This document shows, one piece after another, positions 6,110 to 11,079 of a stretch of DNA of 11,079 bases. The DNA lies in NCBI GenBank assembly GCA_023390415.1, contig JAEWCW010000106.1, positions 1-11,079 of the forward strand, given 5' to 3'. Numbering within the stretch: the stretch's first letter is position 1; each line of letters opens with the position of its first letter. Source of the stretch: Pseudomonadota bacterium. Lineage in GTDB: Bacteria; Pseudomonadota; Alphaproteobacteria; Sphingomonadales; Sphingomonadaceae. Under the pieces are notes generated by a model, which saw only the letters and a list, made by a program, of their open reading frames with translations, did not search any database and was not told the origin of the DNA. Position numbers and translations under genes: made by a program.

Positions 6110-6343
6110 TTACTTCTTGCCGCCGAGGGTGAGGCCGCCGAAGCGCTTGTTGAAGCGCGCGACCTGGCCGCCCGCATCCACCAGGTTCCGGTTGCCGCCG
6201 GTCCAGGCCGGGTGCGAGCTCGGATCGATCTCGAGCGCCAGCGTGTCGCCTTCCTTGCCCCAGGTGGAGCGGGTCTCGAACGTGTCGCCGTTGGTCAGCT
6301 GGACCTTGATCATGTGGTAATCGGGGTGGATTGCGGTCTTCAT
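6110..6343 (-). CDS. rpmE: 50S ribosomal protein L31 (bL31)
   Basis: A 77-residue large-subunit protein that helps bridge the two ribosomal subunits at the central protuberance. MKTAIHPDYHMIKV (1-14), TRSTWGKEGDTLALEIDPSSHPAWTGG (24-50) and GGQVARFNKRFGG (58-70) are unmistakable. It has no cysteine and so is the zinc-independent (C-minus) form, usual in alphaproteobacteria. Codons are strongly biased, as expected for a highly expressed gene. The ATG at 6343 has only a weak GAAAGA-like ribosome site. The leader contains a perfect hairpin (6366-6383) and the candidate promoter shares its -35 region with the divergent btu promoter. The GNAT gene follows after 3 nt. Confidence 0.97.
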   Translation of the reverse strand: MKTAIHPDYHMIKVQLTNGDTFETRSTWGKEGDTLALEIDPSSHPAWTGGNRNLVDAGGQVARFNKRFGGLTLGGKK

Positions 6344-6365
6344 TTTCGTGATCTTTCAGGTGCTT

Positions 6366-6383
6366 GGCTGGTTCCGACCAGCC
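6366..6383 (-). promoter_or_regulatory. Hairpin in the rpmE leader
   Basis: A perfect 7-bp inverted repeat, GGCTGGT/ACCAGCC, with a CGGA loop as read on the rpmE strand, starts 22 nt upstream of the rpmE ATG. Autogenous control of L31 through a leader-RNA structure is known in gammaproteobacteria, so this hairpin could be such an operator. The link is inferred from position only. Confidence 0.45.
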
Positions 6384-6404
6384 TCGTGAAAAGTTCAGGC
6401 CGCG

Positions 6405-6432
6405 CTCTAGCCGCTGGGCGCGCGATTGACAA
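6405..6432 (-). promoter_or_regulatory. Candidate rpmE promoter
   Basis: Read leftward, TTGTCA (complement of 6427-6432) is followed after 16 nt by CTAGAG (complement of 6405-6410), a sigma-70-like pair with a fair -35 and weak -10. It would start transcription near 6398, giving a leader of about 55 nt that includes the hairpin. Confidence 0.4.
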
Positions 6433-6454
6433 GCCGTGGGCCCGCGCAATAGCT
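6426..6454 (+). promoter_or_regulatory. Candidate promoter of the btu operon
   Basis: A perfect -35 box TTGACA (6426-6431) is followed after 17 nt by ATAGCT (6449-6454), a weak -10 box. Predicted transcription would begin near 6461, immediately before the first base of the riboswitch P1 stem, which supports the assignment. Confidence 0.5.
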
Positions 6455-6461
6455 GGACCCC

Positions 6462-6591
6462 GGCAGAGGTGCCGCGCCCCAAAGGGCGGCTTAAATGGCA
6501 AGTCCGGTGCAAGACCGGCGCTGTGCCCGCAACTGTAAGCGGTCCCCTTCCCCGTTCGGGAAAAGCCGCGAGCCAGAAAACAGCCTCCGCC
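6462..6591 (+). ncRNA. Cobalamin riboswitch aptamer
   Basis: The conserved B12-aptamer signatures occur in order: GAGGTGCC near 6466, AAATGGCAAGTCCGGTGCAA near 6493, the junction segment CGCTGTGCCCGCAACTGTAA (6519-6538), and the B12-box region AGCCAGAAAACAGCC (6571-6585). The outer stem is formed by GGCAGAGG (6462-6469) and CCTCCGCC (6584-6591) with one A/C mismatch. It binds a cobalamin such as adenosylcobalamin and lies directly upstream of a B12 receptor and transporter operon. The aptamer class (adenosyl- or methyl/hydroxy-selective) cannot be told by eye. Confidence 0.93.
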
Positions 6592-6687
6592 TGTCGTTCG
6601 CATCCGGCCGGGCCCAGCCAGCGGTGCGAGGATCCGGCTGCCGGACCCTCCGTAACGACGTTTTGCGTGTCGTTACAGGAGGATACC
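6592..6687 (+). promoter_or_regulatory. Riboswitch expression platform with Shine-Dalgarno-sequestering hairpin
   Basis: CCTCC (6647-6651) plus GTAACGAC (6652-6659) can pair with GTCGTTAC (6669-6676) and, past one bulged A, with GGAGG (6678-6682), the ribosome site of btuB. This 13-bp stem would hide the whole Shine-Dalgarno sequence. A second GTCGTT (6593-6598), just after the aptamer, can pair with the same AACGAC (6654-6659) and so compete with the hairpin. There is no T-run, so control is translational. Smaller stems at 6598-6629 and 6633-6645 fill the middle. Confidence 0.78.
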
Positions 6688-8538
6688 ATGTCTATTTCAT
6701 TTCTTCTCTTAGCTTTGCAGAGCGGCGATCCGATCGTCGTGACAGGCTCGCGCGAGCCGATGGCGATGCGCGATTTGCCGGGCGCCATCAGCACCATCGA
6801 GGATCGCGGTCTCGAAGCGATCGATCTGCCTGGCGCGGCGGACACGCTCCGCCTGCTCCCCGGGGTCTCGGTCTCGGTCAGCGGGCCGCGCGGCACCCAG
6901 ACTCAGGTCCGCCTGCGCGGCGCCGAGGCCAACCACACCTTGCTCTTCCTCGACGGGATCCGGCTCAACGACCCCGCCGCGGGCAACGAGGCGCGCTTCG
7001 AGCTGCTCAACACCGACCTCATCTCGCGCATCGAGCTCGTGCCCGGCGCGCAGTCGGCTCTGTGGGGCCCCGAGGCGCTGGGCGGCGTGATCTCGGTTGA
7101 AAGTCCGAGCCCGCTTCGCGGCAGCCGGGCGGCAGCGATCGCGGAATATGGGAGCCTCGACAGCCTCCGCCTCGCCGGCCAGGGGAGCGTCCGCGCCGGC
7201 GACTTCGGCCTCTCGGCGAGCGGCTCCTGGCTGCGGAGCGACGGCATCGATTCGTTCGGCGCCGGCGGCGAACGCGACGGTTTCGAAACGGCGAGCGCCG
7301 CGGTGCGCGCCGCCTGGCGCCCCACTGAGGGTGCCGAGCTCGGAGCCTCGGGCCTCTATGTCGAGGGCCGCAGCGATTTCGACGGCTTCGATCCCGTCAC
7401 GTTCCGCCGCGCCGACACGGCCGACGCCACAGAGAACCGGATCGCCGCAGGCCGCTTCTGGGGGGCGCTCGAGACCGGGGGCTGGACCTTTGCTGCCGAT
7501 GCCGACCTGCTCGACAGCGCGAACCGCAACCTGCTGGGCGACGCGCCGCTCAATCGCACCGCCGGGCGCCGCACCACCGCCGGTGGCCAGGTCTCGCGCC
7601 GGATCGGCGGCCATCGGGTCACGGCCGCGATCGAGCATGAGGCCGAGGAGTTCGCCGCACGCGACACGATCTATTTCGGCGGCACCGATCAGGACCGCGC
7701 GCGTCACCTCACCGCTCTCGTCGGCGAATGGAACGGCAGATGGTCGGATCGGGTGACGACAAATCTCGCCATCCGCCGCGACAGCTTCAGCGCCTTTGCG
7801 GACTCGACCAACGTTCGTGCAGCCGTGCTGGTCCGCCCGGCGCGCGAATGGACCCTCCTCGCTTCCTATGGCGAGGGCATCGCGCAGCCGAGCTTCTACG
7901 ATCTCTACGGCTTCTTCCCGGGCTCCTTCGTGGGCAATCCGGCGCTTCGGCCGGAGCAGGCGCAAAGCTGGGAGGCGGCGGTGCAGTGGCGGCACGGGCC
8001 GACCAGCCTGCGCCTTACGGGTTTCACCAGCCGGCTCGAGAGCGAGATCGTCGACGTCTTCGACCCCGCGAGCTTCCTCTCCAGCACCCGCAACGTCGAG
8101 GGCAAGAGCCGACGGCGCGGGATCGAATTCTGGGCCGATCACCGGGTGTCGCGCGCGCTCGAGCTCAGCTTCAACTATACCTTCCTCGACGCCGACGAGC
8201 GGCGGGAGCCGACCGACGCCCCGATCCGCGAGGTCCGCCGCCCGCGGCACAGCGCGAACCTGGTCGCGTTCGGCGAGTCCGGGCGGCTGCGCTGGAGCGC
8301 CACCGCAGCCTATGTCGGCGCGCGGACCGACATGGATTTCGATCTCTTCCCAGCGGCGCGGATCAGGCTCGGCGATTATGTCCTCGCCTCGGCGCGACTC
8401 GGCTGGCGCCTGACCGAGGCGTTGGAGGCCTTCGGCCGGATCGAGAATGCGTTCGGTGCCGACTATCAGGACGTCGTCGGCTACAACACGCCGGGACGGA
8501 CAGTACATGCGGGCCTTCGTCTTCGCCTTGGCGATTAG
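6688..8538 (+). CDS. btuB: TonB-dependent vitamin B12 receptor, BtuB-like
   Basis: Outer-membrane receptor that takes up cobalamin using TonB energy. It has 616 residues from the ATG at 6688, 5 nt after a strong GGAGG. A very short signal peptide (MSISFLLLALQS) leads directly into DPIVVTGSRE, which doubles as a TonB-box-like segment. The plug domain (about 15-125) has DLPGAISTIEDR, LRLLPGVSVSVSG, QVRLRGAEANHTLLFLDGIRLND and ELVPGAQSALWGPEALGGVISV. The rest forms the barrel, with late strands RRGIEFWADHRVS, LELSFNYTFLDA and LEAFGRIENAFGADYQDVVGYNTPGRTVHAGLRLRL. It is close to E. coli BtuB (about 590 residues) in size. The final residues are LRLRLGD, lacking the usual C-terminal aromatic. Ligand assignment rests mainly on the riboswitch and the downstream transporter. 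Its end overlaps btuF by 32 nt. Confidence 0.92.
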   Translation: MSISFLLLALQSGDPIVVTGSREPMAMRDLPGAISTIEDRGLEAIDLPGAADTLRLLPGVSVSVSGPRGTQTQVRLRGAEANHTLLFLDGIRLNDPAAGNEARFELLNTDLISRIELVPGAQSALWGPEALGGVISVESPSPLRGSRAAAIAEYGSLDSLRLAGQGSVRAGDFGLSASGSWLRSDGIDSFGAGGERDGFETASAAVRAAWRPTEGAELGASGLYVEGRSDFDGFDPVTFRRADTADATENRIAAGRFWGALETGGWTFAADADLLDSANRNLLGDAPLNRTAGRRTTAGGQVSRRIGGHRVTAAIEHEAEEFAARDTIYFGGTDQDRARHLTALVGEWNGRWSDRVTTNLAIRRDSFSAFADSTNVRAAVLVRPAREWTLLASYGEGIAQPSFYDLYGFFPGSFVGNPALRPEQAQSWEAAVQWRHGPTSLRLTGFTSRLESEIVDVFDPASFLSSTRNVEGKSRRRGIEFWADHRVSRALELSFNYTFLDADERREPTDAPIREVRRPRHSANLVAFGESGRLRWSATAAYVGARTDMDFDLFPAARIRLGDYVLASARLGWRLTEALEAFGRIENAFGADYQDVVGYNTPGRTVHAGLRLRLGD

Positions 8539-9316
8539 CGCTGCCGCGGCGGCGGCGGCCGGGATCGGCGCCTCCAGCGAGGCGCCGCGCCCCCCGCTGC
8601 GCGTGGCCTCGCTCAATCTCTGCACCGACGAGCTTCTCCTGCTCCTCGCCGATCCCGAACAGATCGTGTCGGTCACTCATCTCGCCCAGCAGGAGGCGGA
8701 GACTCCGCTCTGGCGCGAGGCGCAGCGTCATGCGCGCAACGACGGCAGCCTGATGTCGACCGTGCGCCACCGGCCCGATCTCGTCCTCACCATGGGCGGC
8801 GGCGCGCGCGACCGGGTCCGGATCGCCGAGCGGCTCGGCATCCGGACTCTCGACCTCCCTTTCGCGCAGAGCCTGGACGACATCGCCGCGAGTATCCGCC
8901 AGGTTGCCGCCGCCCTCGGCCACGAGGAGCGGGGGGAAGCGCTGGTCGCACGGATCGCCGCGCTCCGCCGGACTGCGCCGCCGGGGGCGGTGGATACGAT
9001 CTGGCTCGGCGGCGGCGGGCGCACCGTCGCTTCGGCGGGGCTCGAAGCGCAATGGATGCGGCTCGCCGGCTTCGCCCAGCGGCCGCTCCAGGGCGACCGC
9101 GTCTCGCTCGAGGAGCTCGCCGCGCGGCCGCCGGCGGTCCTGCTCCGAAGCGACTATCGCGCCGGCCAATATTCGAACGCGCAACGCTGGCTGACCCATC
9201 CCCTTGCCGGTGCGGCAGGACGCGCGCGCACCATCGGCACCGACGGCCGCCGCTGGACGTGCCTGGGCCCGCCGATGATCGAGGAGATCGAGCGGTTGAG
9301 GCGGATCACGCGATGA
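8507..9316 (+). CDS. btuF: Periplasmic cobalamin-binding protein of the ABC transporter, BtuF-like
   Basis: Captures cobalamin in the periplasm and delivers it to the permease. It has 269 residues from the ATG at 8507, within the last 32 nt of btuB; GGACGGA upstream serves as the ribosome site. The signal peptide (MRAFVFALAISAAAAAAAG) lacks a lipobox. Features of the TroA/BtuF fold are LRVASLNLCTDELLLLLADPEQIVSVTHLA (31-60), HRPDLVLTMGG (88-98) at the end of the first lobe, TLDLPFAQSLDDIAASIRQVAAALG (114-138) for the linking helix, VDTIWLGGGGRTVASAGLEAQWMRLAGF (152-179), and the closing WTCLGPPMIEEIERL motif (250-264). The fold also binds haem and siderophores; cobalamin is preferred because of the riboswitch. 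Confidence 0.88.
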   Translation: MRAFVFALAISAAAAAAAGIGASSEAPRPPLRVASLNLCTDELLLLLADPEQIVSVTHLAQQEAETPLWREAQRHARNDGSLMSTVRHRPDLVLTMGGGARDRVRIAERLGIRTLDLPFAQSLDDIAASIRQVAAALGHEERGEALVARIAALRRTAPPGAVDTIWLGGGGRTVASAGLEAQWMRLAGFAQRPLQGDRVSLEELAARPPAVLLRSDYRAGQYSNAQRWLTHPLAGAAGRARTIGTDGRRWTCLGPPMIEEIERLRRITR

Positions 9317-10269
9317 GGGCGTGGCTCCTTCTCCTCGCCGCGGCGGTGACGACCGTGTCGCTGGTTGTGCCCTGGGGCGATCTTGCCGCGCTCTGGCAGG
9401 AGGATCGCGCGCTGACCTGGGCGATCCTCGTCGAGCTGCGGCTCCCGCGGACGCTCCTCGCCCTCATCTACGGCGCCGCGCTCGCGGCGTCCGGCGCGGC
9501 CATCCAGGCCTTGTTCGCAAATCCCCTCGCCTCGCCCGATCTCACCGGCACGACCAGCGGCGCCGCGCTGGGCGCAGTGATCACCGCCTATCTCATCGGC
9601 CTTTCGGGTCCGATCGCCTTATCCCTGGGAGCGGTCGGCGGAGCGTTGGGTGCGCTGCTGCTGCTGCTCGCCCTCGCCGGACCGCGCGCTGAAACAGCGA
9701 CCCTGCTGCTCGCCGGCCTTGCGATCAGCGCGCTCGCCGGCGCGCTCACCACCCTCGCCCTCGCGCTCGCCCCCTCCCCCTTCGCCTTCTACGATGCCTA
9801 TGACTGGCTGATGGGCTCGCTGGTCGACCGCAGCCTCGCCCAGGCGGCCTTCGCCGGTGTGCCTGCGCTGCTGACGATCCTGCTGCTGCTCCGGCTGGTT
9901 CGTCCGCTCGACGCCCTCGCGCTGGGGGAGGAGGTGGCGCAGTCGATGGGCCACGACATCGTTCGGCTGAGGCGGCAAGTGGTCGTCCTCACTGCAATCG
10001 GCGTCGGCGCCTGCGTCGCCATCTGCGGCGCGATCGGATTCGTCGGCCTGGTCGCGCCGATCTTCGCGAGGCGCCTCACCGGCGGCCATCCGGGCCGCGC
10101 GATCCTGCCGGCGGCGCTGATCGGCGCGATCCTTCTCGCGAGCGCCGACCTTGCCGTGCGCGCGGCGCCGCTCGGGCGGACGCTTCCAGTCGGGGTCGTC
10201 ACGGCCCTGCTCGGCGCTCCCTTCTTCCTCTGGCTGGTTGCCCATATGCGCTGGAGGATCGGGCGATGA
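9313..10269 (+). CDS. btuC: ABC transporter permease, BtuC/FecCD family
   Basis: Inner-membrane channel for imported cobalamin, working as a dimer. It has 318 residues and its ATG overlaps the btuF stop (ATGA). Multiple hydrophobic helices span the protein. Family motifs are LRLPRTLLALIYGAALAASGAAIQALFANPLASPDLTGTTSGAALGAV (44-91), GAIGFVGLVAPIFARRL (238-254), and PVGVVTALLGAPFFLWL near the C-terminus. ALGEEVAQSMG (around 206-216) precedes the cytoplasmic coupling helix that contacts the ATPase. In the GFVGLVAP segment most members have PH where this has PI, a small departure at a conserved position. At 318 residues it is slightly shorter than E. coli BtuC (326). An upstream in-frame extension to 9052 overlaps btuF and is not used. 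Confidence 0.92.
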   Translation: MRAWLLLLAAAVTTVSLVVPWGDLAALWQEDRALTWAILVELRLPRTLLALIYGAALAASGAAIQALFANPLASPDLTGTTSGAALGAVITAYLIGLSGPIALSLGAVGGALGALLLLLALAGPRAETATLLLAGLAISALAGALTTLALALAPSPFAFYDAYDWLMGSLVDRSLAQAAFAGVPALLTILLLLRLVRPLDALALGEEVAQSMGHDIVRLRRQVVVLTAIGVGACVAICGAIGFVGLVAPIFARRLTGGHPGRAILPAALIGAILLASADLAVRAAPLGRTLPVGVVTALLGAPFFLWLVAHMRWRIGR

Positions 10270-10943
10270 TCCGGGCGCGCGACCTCGCGATTCCCGGTCG
10301 TCTCGAGCCGGTGTCGCTCGAGGTAAGTGAGGGCGCGCTGGTCTGCCTGGTCGGCCCCAACGGAAGCGGCAAGACCAGCCTTCTCCATGCCCTTGCGGGC
10401 ATCGGCGACGCCCAGGGCAAGGTCGAGATCGACGGCGCCGACCTTCGCCGGCAGGCACCGGCGCAGCGCACCCGACTGCTCGGCTTCCTGCCTGCAAGCC
10501 GCGACATCCATTGGCCGCTCTCCGCCCGCGACGTGGTCGCGCTGAGCGGCGCGTCGGAGGCGGAGATCGAGGCCGCGCTCGACTTGCTCGAACTCCAGCC
10601 CTTCGCGGCTCGGCGGATGGACCGGCTCTCCACCGGCGAGCGCAGCCGCGCCGTGATCGCCCGCGCCCTCGCGCCGCGCCCCAAGCTGCTGCTGCTCGAC
10701 GAGCCGACAGCCAATCTCGATCCGCTCTGGCAGATCAGGCTGATGGAGATGCTGCGCGGGCGCACCGCGATCGTCGCGATGCACGATCTCGATTCAGCCG
10801 CGCTCCATGCCGACCGGCTGATCGTCCTGTCGGGCGGGAAGGTGGCGGCCGACGGCCCGCCGTCCGAGGTGATGGCGGGCCCGTCGATCGGCGCGGTGTT
10901 CGGGATCGAGAAGGCGGACGGAAGCTGGCGCGCGCTGCATTAG
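10266..10943 (+). CDS. btuD: ABC transporter ATP-binding protein, BtuD-like
   Basis: ATPase that powers the cobalamin importer. It has 225 residues, with ATG overlapping the btuC stop by 4 nt. Walker A is GPNGSGKT (30-37), the signature is LSTGERSR (121-128; the usual LSGG is LSTG), Walker B is LLLLDEP (141-147) with catalytic Glu146, the D-loop is NLD (150-152), and the switch His is His173 in AMHDLD. In the segment that normally reads LPQ, this protein has FLPASRDIHWPL, so the Q-loop glutamine appears to be Ala77. It is shorter than typical FecE/BtuD proteins (about 250), mainly in the helical domain. Overlapping reading frames place it as the last gene of the btuBFCD operon. Confidence 0.93.
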   Translation: MIRARDLAIPGRLEPVSLEVSEGALVCLVGPNGSGKTSLLHALAGIGDAQGKVEIDGADLRRQAPAQRTRLLGFLPASRDIHWPLSARDVVALSGASEAEIEAALDLLELQPFAARRMDRLSTGERSRAVIARALAPRPKLLLLDEPTANLDPLWQIRLMEMLRGRTAIVAMHDLDSAALHADRLIVLSGGKVAADGPPSEVMAGPSIGAVFGIEKADGSWRALH

Positions 10944-10972
10944 GCGGAGACGACGCCAGCCCGAGACCGTCA

Positions 10973-11079
10973 TCCCAGCGCAGGCTGGGATCTCAGGACG
11001 AAAAGTCTCTGCCGTCCGTGGCAGGCAACCTGCACGGACGCCGAGAGTCACCCCGCCGAGATCCCAGCCTGCGCTGGGA
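10973..11079. repeat. Inverted pair of REP-like hairpin units downstream of btuD
   Basis: A 22-bp segment at 10973-10994 (TCCCAGC-GCAG-GCTGGGA-TCTC) is repeated as its exact reverse complement at 11058-11079, ending at the window edge, so the arm may extend further. Each arm is itself a hairpin with 7-bp stem and 4-nt loop. Between them lies another hairpin, GTCCGTG...CACGGAC with an inner CAGG/CCTG (11014-11039, one bulged G). The doublet starts 30 nt after the btuD stop and could end transcription or protect the 3' end; no T-run is seen. GCTGGGA-type units of this kind are familiar as multi-copy intergenic repeats in related genomes. Confidence 0.75.

Noticed and set aside
6709..8676. 655-aa open frame on the minus strand across btuB
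   Set aside because: It lies antisense to a clear TonB-dependent receptor, is of low complexity, and has no domain signature.
1..11079. CRISPR array, insertion sequence, phage or defence genes
   Set aside because: No direct-repeat array, transposase, integrase, capsid or nuclease motif was seen in any credible reading frame.

Overview
The window looks like chromosomal DNA of an alphaproteobacterium, most likely a sphingomonad (Sphingomonas or a relative). The evidence is the high GC content with strong G/C third-position bias, a cysteine-free bL31 ribosomal protein, the glutaryl-CoA dehydrogenase / CoA-transferase pair, and a B12-riboswitch-controlled btuBFCD-type operon. The genus is an inference from style; no marker gene here fixes it.

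Layout, left to right. (1) Positions 1-222 are RNA-related: a 20-nt piece matching the middle of tRNA-Ser at the left edge, three consecutive hairpins, and a complete class II tRNA-Ser(UGA) with encoded CCA. (2) Positions 286-696 (minus) hold a small orphan protein, visibly poorer in GC than its neighbours. (3) Positions 860-3185 (plus) hold a two-gene catabolic unit: glutaryl-CoA dehydrogenase (gcdH) and a class III CoA-transferase of the succinyl-CoA:glutarate type. Together they would activate glutarate and convert it to crotonyl-CoA, the end of lysine/tryptophan-type degradation. (4) Positions 3188-4511 (minus) hold a secreted His-rich protein of unknown function downstream of a glutathione S-transferase. 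The transferase is divergent from a LysR regulator (4628-5575), and the gap between them carries three GCAA/TTGC half-sites. (5) Positions 5558-6343 (minus) hold rpmE (bL31), followed 3 nt later by a GNAT acetyltransferase that starts with TTG and overlaps the end of the LysR gene.

(6) Positions 6344-11079 (plus) hold the clearest regulatory unit. A candidate promoter has a perfect TTGACA box whose reverse complement may also serve the divergent rpmE promoter. It leads into a cobalamin riboswitch (aptamer about 6462-6591). The riboswitch's expression platform contains a hairpin that pairs CCTCC with the GGAGG Shine-Dalgarno sequence of a TonB-dependent receptor (BtuB-like). The genes btuB, btuF (periplasmic binding protein), btuC (permease) and btuD (ATPase) follow, each overlapping the previous one, so they should be co-transcribed and translationally coupled. 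The receptor brings B12 across the outer membrane, the binding protein captures it, and the ABC transporter imports it; the riboswitch should shut this off when B12 is plentiful. The window ends in a perfect 22-bp inverted repeat of a REP-like hairpin unit.

I found no CRISPR array, insertion sequence, phage gene or defence system. The most interesting signals are RNA-level: the readable B12 switch, the hairpin leader of rpmE, the tRNA-Ser fragment next to an intact but imperfectly paired tRNA-Ser, and two conserved-looking proteins of unknown function.
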